In this document: one piece after another, positions 55,410-64,000 of the stretch
How positions within the stretch are numbered: the stretch's first letter is position 1
Layout of the letters: the number at the start of each line of letters is the position of its first letter
DNA from: JAUIIK01 sp963745675
GTDB taxonomy: Bacteria; Chloroflexota; Chloroflexia; Thermomicrobiales; CFX8
Reading direction: 5' to 3'
DNA length: 64,000 nt
NCBI GenBank assembly: GCA_963745675.1
Contig: CAVUYM010000031.1
Span: 1-64,000, forward strand
Translations under genes and position numbers: made by a program
Notes under the pieces: model-generated
What the model was told of the DNA's origin: nothing
Database searches by the model: none
Seen by the model: only the letters and a program-made list of their open reading frames with translations

Positions 55410-56077
55410 CACCGATTCTCGACGCACATGAGTTGTATCGCTTCTTTCACGTTGGCGATGACGAGACACTCGCTCTTCGAGGTGTTTCGCTTTCCATCGA
55501 GCCGTCCGAAACCATAGCCGTCACCGGGCCTTCGGGAAGCGGCAAATCGACGCTGGTGAACTGCCTCGCGGGGCTGGATGAACCAGACGGTGGCTGGGTT
55601 ACGGTCGCCGGCCATCGCATGACACGTAGATCAGAACGGGAACGAGCAAAGTTACGCGCCCGCATGATCGGGGTCCTCCTGCAGTCCGGCAACTTGCTTG
55701 AACATCTCACAGTGACGGAAAACATGCGCATATCGATGTCACTGGGAAGCGGCTGGGATCCCGGGCGAGCCGCGTCACTGCTCGACGTTGTCGGACTCGG
55801 ACACCGGGCGGATGCGTTGCCCTCAACCTTGTCTGGCGGTGAGCTGGCGCGGGCAAGTCTGCTGGTCGCACTCAGTAATGATCCGGTCATTCTCATAGCC
55901 GACGAGCCAACCGGCGAAGTTGATGCTGAAAATGAAGCGCGGATTCTCTCGATTCTCTCTGAACGGGCCCAGCGCGGAGGCGCAAATCTCATTGTGACTC
56001 ATAGCGACAGAGTTGCTAGCACCGCCGACCGGGTGATTCATCTCGTAGACGGGCGAATCTGTGATCAGCATGGTTGA
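55400..56077 (+). CDS. ABC transporter ATPase, cluster 2 subunit A
   Basis: 225 residues. Motifs: TGPSGSGKST (Walker A), VLLQSGNLLEHLT (Q-loop), LSGGELARAS (signature with LSGGE, as in the cluster 1 subunit A), ILIADEPTGEVD (Walker B) and IVTHSD (H-loop). The shared LSGGE links the two A subunits as a subfamily. Overlaps both neighbours. Confidence 0.92.
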   Translation: MAVAPILDAHELYRFFHVGDDETLALRGVSLSIEPSETIAVTGPSGSGKSTLVNCLAGLDEPDGGWVTVAGHRMTRRSERERAKLRARMIGVLLQSGNLLEHLTVTENMRISMSLGSGWDPGRAASLLDVVGLGHRADALPSTLSGGELARASLLVALSNDPVILIADEPTGEVDAENEARILSILSERAQRGGANLIVTHSDRVASTADRVIHLVDGRICDQHG

Positions 56078-56753
56078 CCCGGTGGCCGTCGCGGTGGACA
56101 TTTCCCGCCGCTATGAACAGGGGCCACTGACAAAGGCCGCGTTGGAACCGACATCCTGCGTCGTTCGGGCAGGAGAACGCATCGCACTGGTCGGTCCGAG
56201 TGGCAGCGGAAAATCCACGTTGCTTCATTTGCTCGGCGGTCTTGACTTGCCGACGACCGGCACGGTCACCTGGCCCGCACTTGGTAAACGGGATGAACTG
56301 AGACCGTTGAAGGTTATGGACATTTTTCAGGGGCCGAGCCTACTTCTTCCGCTGACTGTTCTGGAGAATGTACGTCTTCCGCTTCTGCTAGGTAATGTAG
56401 ACGACCAGGAAGCTACCGACCGGGCAGAAGCAACGCTCGCACGATTCGGTATCCGTCATCTGCAATCCAAGCTCCCGGAGGAACTCTCTGGTGGTCAATC
56501 CCAGCGCGTCGCAATCGCCCGCGCCATCGCGATGCAACCGGCGCTCATCCTGGCAGATGAACCGACCGGACAGCTCGATTCGCATACTGCTCAAACCGTT
56601 CTCGAAGAGCTTTTCGCGTGCCTCGATGAGACAGGCGCGGCGATACTCATGGCAACTCACGACGTCAACGTCGCCGACCGCCTCGACACATCTTGGACTA
56701 TCTCCGACGGCCAGCTAACAACAAATGAAAAATCTGTGACATGTTCTTTGTAA
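56070..56753 (+). CDS. ABC transporter ATPase, cluster 2 subunit B
   Basis: About 227 residues; ATG 56070 overlaps the previous stop by 8 bases, and GTG 56061 is an alternative. Canonical motifs VGPSGSGKST, LSGGQSQRVAI, LILADEPTGQLD and MATHD are present. The Q-loop region (MDIFQGPSLLLPL) and a short segment after it are more compact than usual (WPALGKRDELRPL), which may set its contact with the permease. It pairs with subunit A as in cluster 1. The stop overlaps the permease start by 13 bases. Confidence 0.92.
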   Translation: MVDPVAVAVDISRRYEQGPLTKAALEPTSCVVRAGERIALVGPSGSGKSTLLHLLGGLDLPTTGTVTWPALGKRDELRPLKVMDIFQGPSLLLPLTVLENVRLPLLLGNVDDQEATDRAEATLARFGIRHLQSKLPEELSGGQSQRVAIARAIAMQPALILADEPTGQLDSHTAQTVLEELFACLDETGAAILMATHDVNVADRLDTSWTISDGQLTTNEKSVTCSL

Positions 56754-59401
56754 CCTGGATCCTCGGTCTACTGCGCCACAAGTCTTTACGCCTCGGTGCG
56801 GCGACGGCGGGTATCGCGATTTCCGTCGCATTCCTGGCCGTTATGGCGGGCTTCATCGCGTCTACACGAGCAGGCATGACCGACCAGGCCCTCGCAGACG
56901 TGGCTATTGACTGGCAGATTCAGCTGGCAAGCCCTGGTGATCTCCAGACCGCGATCGACGCTCTGAACCAGTCACCGGGCGCGGAAAAGCTCTATCAGGT
57001 CAATTACTTTGACACTCCTGGATTTCAGACGACGACCGGTTCGACTGTGCAGACGACCGGCGCGGGCAAAGTTCTGGGCTATCAATCGGGATATCCAGAT
57101 GCCTTTCCGGAAGAGATTCGATTTCTTGCTGGCTCCGGCAGTGTGCTTCTCGCCCAGCAAACTGCAGCTAATCTGCACGCCGAACCAGGCACGACGATTT
57201 CCATCATGAGGCCGGGACTGGCCCCTGTCGAAGTACAGGTTGACGCTGTCATCGATCTACCTCTGGCCGATTCACTGTTTCAAGTTGTCGGTGCTCCCAG
57301 CGGTTCAGCGCCTCAGGCACCGCCGGATAACGTGCTCCTGATGCCTCTCGACCAGTGGCAAGCCCTATTCAGTCCGGTGGCGGCGGTAGATCCGAACGCG
57401 CTCCACACACAGCTTCATGCGGTCTTACCGCACAATCTCCCGAGCGATCCGTCAGCCGCATTTACTGAGATTACCGGTCAGGCTCAGAATTACGAAGTGC
57501 GCACATCCGGCGGTGCAGTCGTAGGCGACAATCTTGCCGCACGACTAGACGCCGCCCGAGCCGACGCTCTCTATGTTCAACTACTCTTTCTCTTTTTGGG
57601 CTTGCCCGGTGTGATCGTGGCGGGGCTCCTGACAACGATCCTTATCACCTCTCGGGCAGCCGAGCGTCGCCGGGAACAAGCGCTGTTGAGAATCAGGGGT
57701 GGGAGCCTGCGGCGTCTTGTGGCGGTAGCCGGGTCTGAAGCGGCGGTCATCGGCGGGCTTGGTAGTGCCATTGGCTTGTTGTTGGCCAGTCTGACCGTTC
57801 GGTTGTCGTTTGGACACTGGGGGTTTGGAAACAGCACCTTTTCTGGTCTGGGCTGGGCGCTAGGTGCCACGGGCGTCGGCCTACTCATCGCGTTTCTGGC
57901 TGTACTGATTTCCGCCTGGCGCGACGCAAACAGCCTCAGCGTTTCGGCATCGCGGCGCTCGATCTTTCGTCAGGGGCTCTCAATCTGGGAGCGCACCGGA
58001 ATTGATCTGGTGCTACTGGCGATCTCGGGCTACATCTTCTGGCGCGCATCTCGGGGCGGATACCATCTGGTGCTGGCGCCGGAAGGCGTTCCGCGCGTGT
58101 CGGTTTCTTACTCGGCGCTGCTCGCTCCACTCTTGCTCTGGATCGGTGGCGCCCTGCTCATCGTGCGATTGTCCCGGTTGGTGCTGGCGCGGGACGGACA
58201 ACTAGTCATACCGTTGATTCGACCACTGGGTAAGCGCCTGGCGCCACTCGTCGGCGGATCGTTGAGCCGTCAACGCCGGCTCGTCGCAACCGGACTGATG
58301 CTCGTCGCGTTGTCCGTGGCTTTTGCCACTTCAACAGCGATCTTCAATTCGACATATGAAGCTCAGTCTCTCGTTGATGCTCAGTTGACCAACGGCGCCG
58401 ATGTGACGGTACGCGGCCCTGAATCATCTAACTTGCTTGACCGGGTTGACGCCATTCAGCAGCTGCCTGGTGTCACGAATGTCGCGCCAATGCAGCATCG
58501 TTTCGCGTATGTCGGGACTGACCTCCAGGATATGTATGGAATCGATCCTGCGACGATTGGGCAAGCCGCCCAGTTGTCGGATGCCTTTTTCGTTGGGGAT
58601 AGCGCGGACACAGTACTGGCCCGGCTTGCAAGCACACCTGACGGGGTTCTGGTTTCGCCGGAAACGGTGTTCGACTTTCAACTGCAACCAGGTGATCTGA
58701 TTCGCCTACGGTTGCAGGATGCTCAGGATCATCAATATCACATCATTCCGTTTCACTATGTCGGGATCGCGCGCGAGTTTCCAACCGCACCAAGTGATTC
58801 GTTCCTCGTGGCGAACAGTGCCTACGTTGCCGCCCAGACTCACTCAACCGCAACGGAAACGTTGCTTATCCGAACTCAGGGTTCTCCGACGACGGTCGCG
58901 AACGATGTTCGGGCACTGCTCGGTGCCACATCTGGCGCAACGGTGATGGACATCAATCAGCAGCGACAGATTACGAATTCAAGTCTGACCGCTGTAAGCC
59001 TCCATGGACTGACGCGGATCGAGTTAGGGCTGGCGATCCTGCTTGCCGCAGGAGCCGGTGGACTGGTTCTGGTGCTTGGACTGGAGAGCCGCCGCCGAAC
59101 ACTCGCGATCGCGACGGCGTTGGGCGCGAAGTCCGGCCAGCTGGGGGCATTTGTCTGGTCGGAAGTGGGCTTGATCGTGATTGGCGGGTTGGTTGCGGGA
59201 AGCGCGCTCGGTTGGAGCTTGGTCTATATGCTGACCAAACTACTGACTGGTGTGTTCGACCCGCCACCCACGCACAACTCGATTCCATGGATCTATCTCG
59301 CGGTGCTCCTGGTTGTGACAGCTGGCTCCGGCATGCTTGCCGGATATGCAGCGGTGCGGCTGAGCTTGCAGGATATTCTGGAATCCATCCGGCGACTTTA
59401 G
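56741..59401 (+). CDS. Double FtsX-type permease, cluster 2
   Basis: 886 residues, intact. Helix 1 (LRLGAATAGIAISVAFLAVM) is followed by a large extracytoplasmic domain and the first FtsX core (LLFLFLGLPGVIVAGLLTTI, with RREQALLRIRGGSLRRL). A middle membrane region is followed by a second extracytoplasmic domain (DAQLTNGADVTVRGPESS). The last FtsX core is LGLAILLAAGAGGLVLVLG with RRRTLAIATALGAKSG, ending VRLSLQDILESIRRL. It has no DUF11-like insert, which accounts for most of the 150-residue difference from the cluster 1 permease. It probably moves or senses a lipid or lipoprotein substrate, or resists peptides, as BceB, MacB and LolCE do. Confidence 0.9.
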   Translation: MFFVTWILGLLRHKSLRLGAATAGIAISVAFLAVMAGFIASTRAGMTDQALADVAIDWQIQLASPGDLQTAIDALNQSPGAEKLYQVNYFDTPGFQTTTGSTVQTTGAGKVLGYQSGYPDAFPEEIRFLAGSGSVLLAQQTAANLHAEPGTTISIMRPGLAPVEVQVDAVIDLPLADSLFQVVGAPSGSAPQAPPDNVLLMPLDQWQALFSPVAAVDPNALHTQLHAVLPHNLPSDPSAAFTEITGQAQNYEVRTSGGAVVGDNLAARLDAARADALYVQLLFLFLGLPGVIVAGLLTTILITSRAAERRREQALLRIRGGSLRRLVAVAGSEAAVIGGLGSAIGLLLASLTVRLSFGHWGFGNSTFSGLGWALGATGVGLLIAFLAVLISAWRDANSLSVSASRRSIFRQGLSIWERTGIDLVLLAISGYIFWRASRGGYHLVLAPEGVPRVSVSYSALLAPLLLWIGGALLIVRLSRLVLARDGQLVIPLIRPLGKRLAPLVGGSLSRQRRLVATGLMLVALSVAFATSTAIFNSTYEAQSLVDAQLTNGADVTVRGPESSNLLDRVDAIQQLPGVTNVAPMQHRFAYVGTDLQDMYGIDPATIGQAAQLSDAFFVGDSADTVLARLASTPDGVLVSPETVFDFQLQPGDLIRLRLQDAQDHQYHIIPFHYVGIAREFPTAPSDSFLVANSAYVAAQTHSTATETLLIRTQGSPTTVANDVRALLGATSGATVMDINQQRQITNSSLTAVSLHGLTRIELGLAILLAAGAGGLVLVLGLESRRRTLAIATALGAKSGQLGAFVWSEVGLIVIGGLVAGSALGWSLVYMLTKLLTGVFDPPPTHNSIPWIYLAVLLVVTAGSGMLAGYAAVRLSLQDILESIRRL

Positions 59402-59630
59402 CAATGATGGATGAAGAAAGAACCCGCTGTTCCAAGGCTGGCAACTGCGATTAGACGGAGAGTTTCATATCCGATTCAGTCACGCTACTACGGCACATCA
59501 ATCCATCAACGAAACGGGCGTAAGATCACCAGGAATCGCGCCGCGGCTTTCGGGAGTTCATTCTCAGTTAACTCTGTTTGGAGATACTTAGGCTGGCAAG
59601 CGCGGCTCAAGATGAGAAGAAACGGGAATC

Positions 59631-60311
59631 ATGCGACTGCTCATAGTCGAAGATGAGATACGGCTCGCCCGGCTCATTGCTCAGGCGCTCAGTAATGAAG
59701 GTTACGCCGTCGATATGGCACACACCGGTGAGGACGCTCTCGCCCTCGCTCAGCAGATCGCCTACATTGCAATCGTGCTGGACGTCATGTTGCCGGGGAT
59801 GAGTGGCATCGACGTATGCCGCTCGATCCGGAGCCAGAAGATCCAGACACCAGTCCTGCTGCTGACGGCACGCGATGCGATTGAAGACCGGGTAGTGGGT
59901 CTTGATGCCGGGGCCGACGACTATCTCGTCAAGCCATTCGCCTTTGCCGAGCTCTTCGCACGTCTACGCGCCCTCATTCGTCGACCACCCGAGACGGTCG
60001 ATACCACGCTGACCGTTGCCGACATTCGACTGGACACAGCCGGGCACCGTGTTTGGCGGGGCGAAGACGAGATCGAGTTGCGAAACAAAGAGCTTCGTAT
60101 TCTCGAGCTTCTGATGCGCCGTCCAGGACAGATCATGACGCGCACGATGATCGCCGAGCAAGTCTGGGACTATGATTTCGATCTCGTGACGAACGTCATC
60201 GATGTCCACATCCGGGCGCTACGAGAAAAGATCGACGCGCCCTACGCCACCAAACGCATCGTGACGGTCAGAGGGCTGGGCTACAAGCTCGTAGACGATC
60301 CTGATGGCTAG
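59631..60311 (+). CDS. OmpR-family response regulator
   Basis: 226 residues. Receiver domain with LLIVEDEIRLARLI (acidic pocket), phospho-acceptor Asp51 (IVLDVMLPGMSG), Thr of LLLTARDA and Lys of DYLVKPFAFAELF. The C-terminal winged helix includes ELRNKELRILELLMRRPG and VIDVHIRALREKID...VRGLGYKL. It starts 230 bases after the permease gene and overlaps the sensor kinase gene by 8 bases. The position suggests control of the ABC-FtsX operon, as BceRS/BceAB-type modules do, but no binding repeats were identified. Confidence 0.93.
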   Translation: MRLLIVEDEIRLARLIAQALSNEGYAVDMAHTGEDALALAQQIAYIAIVLDVMLPGMSGIDVCRSIRSQKIQTPVLLLTARDAIEDRVVGLDAGADDYLVKPFAFAELFARLRALIRRPPETVDTTLTVADIRLDTAGHRVWRGEDEIELRNKELRILELLMRRPGQIMTRTMIAEQVWDYDFDLVTNVIDVHIRALREKIDAPYATKRIVTVRGLGYKLVDDPDG

Positions 60312-61716
60312 ACGCGTGCCAGTACGCTGGCGGCTTACACTCTGGTACACCCTCGTCCTTACGACGCTCGTCGCAATTCTGTCGCTTGTCTTCTATTACG
60401 CTCAACAGCGTCTTCTACTCGATTCACTTGATGACACGCTAAGCGCCCAGGCGGCTCTTGCGGCTAGCTCGATAACAATTAATGGCACCGATCTTGGTGC
60501 GACCTTCGACGACGTTGAGAACCCGAAAGATGGCGAACAGTTCGTGCGGGTCGTCAATGCGAATGGTGACATCATTGCTGATACAAGTGGAACTACGATT
60601 GCCCCTTCCGATGTCCTGAGTGGAACGAGAACCGCCCTGAGCGGGCAATCGAGCTTTCAATGGCTCCACATCGATGACGAGCAGATGCGGGTTTTCAGCG
60701 ACCCGATTCGTGCTCCAGATGGTCGCGTCGTCGGCGTAGTTCAGGTAGGGCTATCGGATGGTGATATCAAAGAGACACTGAATATTTCTGTAACTCTCGC
60801 GTTGCTACTACTCCCAGTGACGCTGCTCGTTGCGGGCGGGAGCGGCTATTGGCTGGCGGGGCGCGCCCTCAAACCGATCAGCACAATCGCCGAGCTTGCA
60901 CGGAACATCGAGAGCGATTCCCTGTCACGCAGGATCGAAATGGAGCTACCGAACGACGAGATCGGCACGCTTGCAAACATGTTCAACCGCATGCTTGACC
61001 GTATCGAACGGGCATTTGTACGGCAGCGACAGTTCACAGCCGACGCGTCTCACGAACTACGTACACCGCTGACGTTGATGCACAGCCAGCTTGAGGTTGC
61101 CCTGGCAAGCCCACGCGATGCAGAGCGAGATCAAGAGGTCTTTGCTGAACTCACACAAGACGTTGATCGATTGACGCGCCTGGCTGCGGCTCTGCTCGCC
61201 CTGGCACGCAGCGACAACGAGCAACTGCTCCTCACCCAGGAGGTCATTGATATCGATGAATTCATGCGGCGCATCCAGGGGCAATACGCCGAGCAAGCCG
61301 CGGAGCGCGGGGTCAAACTCGTGACGGACGCAACGCCGGGCACTTTCGTCGCCGATGAAGATAAGCTAACCCAGGTCTTCTTCAACCTCCTCGATAATGC
61401 GCTTCGCTATGCCCCAACAGGCACATCAGTTGTGCTGGCCACCGAACTGAAACCGGATAGCATTGAGTTCACGGTCACCGATGAGGGTAAAGGTATTTCT
61501 GCCGAACATCTCCCGCATATCTTCGATCGCTTCTATCGAGTTGAATCCGGTCGCGCCGAGGAATCATCGAGCATCGGACTGGGGCTGAGCATCTGCCAAA
61601 TGATCGTTGAAGCCCATAATGGCACGATAACCGCGACGAGCACCGAGGAGCTGGGTACAACGATAACCGTATGGCTGCCACATCACACCATCAGCCCCTC
61701 CTCTCTCAATACGTAG
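60304..61716 (+). CDS. Sensor histidine kinase
   Basis: 470 residues. Two membrane segments (about 12-32 and 160-182) flank an extracellular domain of about 125 residues. HAMP domain follows (about 185-235: RALKPISTIAELARNIES). The H-box ADASHELRTPLTLM carries His250. The HATPase domain has the N-box FFNLLDNALRYAP, the G1 box VTDEGKGIS, FDRFYRVESGR and the G2 box SSIGLGLSICQMIVEAH. It forms a two-component pair with the preceding regulator. The extracellular domain is longer than in intramembrane BceS-type kinases, so it may sense ligand directly. Confidence 0.93.
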   Translation: MARRVPVRWRLTLWYTLVLTTLVAILSLVFYYAQQRLLLDSLDDTLSAQAALAASSITINGTDLGATFDDVENPKDGEQFVRVVNANGDIIADTSGTTIAPSDVLSGTRTALSGQSSFQWLHIDDEQMRVFSDPIRAPDGRVVGVVQVGLSDGDIKETLNISVTLALLLLPVTLLVAGGSGYWLAGRALKPISTIAELARNIESDSLSRRIEMELPNDEIGTLANMFNRMLDRIERAFVRQRQFTADASHELRTPLTLMHSQLEVALASPRDAERDQEVFAELTQDVDRLTRLAAALLALARSDNEQLLLTQEVIDIDEFMRRIQGQYAEQAAERGVKLVTDATPGTFVADEDKLTQVFFNLLDNALRYAPTGTSVVLATELKPDSIEFTVTDEGKGISAEHLPHIFDRFYRVESGRAEESSSIGLGLSICQMIVEAHNGTITATSTEELGTTITVWLPHHTISPSSLNT

Positions 61717-61891
61717 CGCGGTCGCTGGTCTACGCCGATCTTTCTTGCGTAACGGCTTCACCATTTAGCTACGACCATTTCAGGATAGGAGCGTGGAAAG
61801 CCACGGATCGTGACTCCGCGGTTCCGGTGGCTCGAATCCCAGGGCAACCGCCGCTCTACGAGCCTGTTCAGGAATAGTTGAAGGAGCAACA

Positions 61892-61974
61892 TTGTCATTT
61901 CGAGCGGAGCGAAGCATCAGTCGATCACCAGAGCGGCGTCAGACTGAGATCTATCTCTCCGTTCGAGATGACAA
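61892..61974. repeat. Dispersed hairpin element
   Basis: TTGTCATTTCGAGCGGAG (61892-61909) and CTCCGTTCGAGATGACAA (61957-61974) are inverted copies with two mismatches. They enclose about 45 bases, beginning CGAAGCATCAGTCGATC. A TGTCATTTCGAGCGNAGCG core is typical of short dispersed elements in this phylum. It lies in the 61717-62014 gap between convergent genes. Confidence 0.7.
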
Positions 61975-62014
61975 CGCATTCGTCCATTTGGCAATGCGCT
62001 CTACGAGACGATAT

Positions 62015-64000
62015 TCAGTTCGGATTCCTGACATCGACACGCAAGACGATTGTAGTTGGCCCTTCGCCGAAGCCGGTGAAGGTGACGATAGGGAAGGCAA
62101 CACCAGGCGATGGGAAAGTGATGAGGCCGGAGTAGTCCAGGATAGCGCTGTGGCGGAGAATGATCGTCGATCCATCATCGAGCGTCAGGTCGACCGAAGG
62201 CGGTAAGAAAGCGCTGATCTCGTCGTCTACCCCGGTCACGGCGAGGCCCAGAGCCGGGACGAAGCGCACCGTCAGCTCGATCTCTTCTCCGGCAGAAGGC
62301 GCATCCGGAAAACTCCTGACTTCGAGGACGTAGTCGCGGCCGTCCGGTCCGGTCACCGCATCAACCAGGCGTACGACGGCCGGGCGGGTCACGATCCAGC
62401 CGTCGACCTCGGGATCGCCGGCAGACAGCGTTAGGGTCCACGCCCCCGGCAGGTCAAGCGCGAATTGTCCCTCGTAGTCGCCAGCGGGCGATCGGGGGAG
62501 AATCGCCGCCCGGCGCTCGTTGCCGTTTTGGAAGGTCGCGATGATGACAGCCGGGGCGGGGTTGCGGAGATTCGACCCGAAATCGCCGATCAGCATCTCC
62601 CCTGTCGCGGGATCGAGCAAACGCACCCGGACGTTGACGCTCGTGCCGGTTGGAGCGCTGCCGGGACTTACCTGGACGTCCACGATAGGCGTCGTCGAGA
62701 GCTCGCGGTTGTCAACCGGAGCGACACCATCGACCGACGGGCTACGACCATAATATTGGCGATAGAAATCAGCAATCGATCCACTTGATGGGGACTTCAA
62801 CCAAAGAGGGAATATCGGTGAAAACGCCATCGGCTGTACTGACGGAGATCGTCGTATGAGTGACCTCCCCAGCTGCAGTCAGAGTTGAGCGGCGGTACAC
62901 ATAAAGGTGTTCGCCGGTGCTGTCAATCTGGATCGAGAAGGTCGTATTGGGCGCTGCCAAGAGCCACTCCGAGTCGATTGTCCAACTACCGGTGTCGATT
63001 TTCCAGACACCCTGCGCTGGCGGGAATGGTTCGCCGGGCAAGGCGCTCGGCGGACTCAGCGCGTAGAGATACTGGCCATCCATAGAAAGCACCGCAGAAT
63101 TGCCTATATGCTCTTTAGTGGACGCCCAGAAGGTAGGATCAGGCAACCGCTCGCGCACATGGTCACCCCCCTGCAGATCGACAACACGTTCCACCTGACG
63201 CCGCGCCAAATCGACGATCGCAACTTGCTGATTGTAGATATCGAGCGCATAGAGCCAGCGGCCGTCGTGCGACAGGAGGTACTCGACCACGACACCGCCG
63301 AGTTCATTGATCGGGATGAATGGCAGTTCAACCTCGCCCTGAGTCATCGTGTCAAAGATCAGGTAGCTGATAGTGGGTGCAGTGCTCAAACCATCGGGCG
63401 GAATAGCTATTATGCCGCCACCGTCGGGCGCGAGCATACGCGTGCCGGTTGAATCATCGAAACCGACAACCGGATCACTGTCGATGATCGTGGCGCCGGA
63501 ACGAAGGTCGATCTGCTGGATCTTCTGCCAGCCATGTTCGTAACTGCGGATATGAATGGTCAACGCCGGTGATTGCGGCTGAACGGTCCCGTAGAGATTG
63601 ATGTCAAGCCCCGGACCACTAAACTCGACACCGATCCTGAGCCCCCAGATATCCCGCAACGCACCATCATCGAGATGGATCACGGCGACGGTCAGAACGT
63701 TTGAGAGGTAGCTGCTATCGTGACTGGCCACGTACACCAGATCATCGATGACAACGAGGTCGAAATAGGTGCTGTCCGGCCCACCCTCCGCTAGCGGTCT
63801 GACATCGGCGCGCCAGAGCTCCTCTCCCGTGGTACTCGATGCAGCAATCAGGGTCATCTCCACGCGATCGGGATGCCACTCCTGATAGATCAGCAGTAGC
63901 GTCTTGCCATCCGGACTGATCCCCTCCAGGTTTCCCGGTGGAAGCGGCAGAGCGCCGACATCGCCGACCGGGTTGGAAAGCCCCAAACTACTATTCGCAC
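62015..64000 (-). CDS. Secreted beta-propeller plus Ig-like protein, N-terminus beyond the window (one frame break)
   Basis: The open frame enters from 64000 (ANSSLGLSNPVGDV) and continues with propeller-like strands: GISPDGKTLLLIYQEW, YFDLVVIDDLVYVASH, LSHDGRWLYALDIYNQQ, VLSMDGQYLYALSP and IDSTGEHLYVYRRST. Blades of about 45 residues end in DxG-type loops. After a frame change near 62790 (TDIPSL / PLWLKSPSSGS) the C-terminal third reads as Ig-like or Big-type domains: VDVQVSPGSAPTGTSVNVRVRL, then YVLEVRSFPDAPSAGEEIELTVRF. It is probably an extracellular protein. Signal peptide lies outside the window. At least 660 residues. Confidence 0.75.

Noticed and set aside
61741..61880. tRNA-like sequence with a CTCGAATCCC stretch
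   Set aside because: The stretch resembles a T-loop but no acceptor stem, D-arm or anticodon arm could be paired around it.
1..64000. CRISPR array
   Set aside because: No short direct repeat with regular spacing was seen; all repeats found are inverted or dispersed.

Overview
The window looks like chromosomal DNA of a GC-rich, free-living bacterium, most probably a member of the Chloroflexota close to Thermomicrobia. This is inferred from the gene content: FGYP-repeat glycosidases, PRC-barrel proteins, many PAP2 phosphatases, twin-ATPase FtsX transporters, and short palindromic repeats of a kind common in that phylum. No rRNA, tRNA, CRISPR array, transposase or phage gene was recognised. About a third of the protein genes are split between reading frames. 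In almost all of them both halves are well conserved and only one base is out of place. Coordinates below therefore span the reconstructed gene, and the breaks are stated.

Layout. 1-5.2 kb (minus): a defence operon of a restriction helicase/nuclease, a GmrSD-like DUF262/DUF1524 protein and a DNA methyltransferase (cut by the window edge), with overlapping stops and starts. 5.2-14.7 kb: a malate/lactate-type dehydrogenase, a degenerate PAS-GGDEF-EAL protein, a lipoprotein with a duplicated domain, a cytochrome P450, a LigB-type dioxygenase and a CBS/PRC-barrel protein. 15-20 kb (minus): a PAP2-kinase-like fusion, a 2-hydroxyacid dehydrogenase and a ThDP enzyme. 20.3-23.8 kb: sarcosine-oxidase-like, betaine-homocysteine-methyltransferase-like and MetE-like genes, suggesting methyl-group metabolism. 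24-25.8 kb: a secreted repeat protein. 26-30.3 kb: an MshC-like cysteine ligase, CoaX, a cupin and CoaBC, i.e. coenzyme A and cysteine conjugation. 30.4-41.7 kb: a secreted glycosidase, an RraA-like protein, a hydrolase, a PRC-barrel protein, an Lrp regulator, a DinB protein, a penicillin-binding protein, a VOC protein and an NHL propeller.

42.4-61.7 kb is the most coherent part. Two paralogous four-gene operons (lipoprotein, ABC ATPase, ABC ATPase, double FtsX permease) lie about 7 kb apart. Between them are a membrane glycosyltransferase, two PAP2 phosphatases, a PepSY protein, and an FTR1 permease with a cupredoxin partner. The second operon is followed by an OmpR-type response regulator and its sensor kinase. 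The window ends inside a large secreted beta-propeller/Ig-like protein on the minus strand.

Dispersed palindromic repeats of at least four kinds fill several intergenic spaces.
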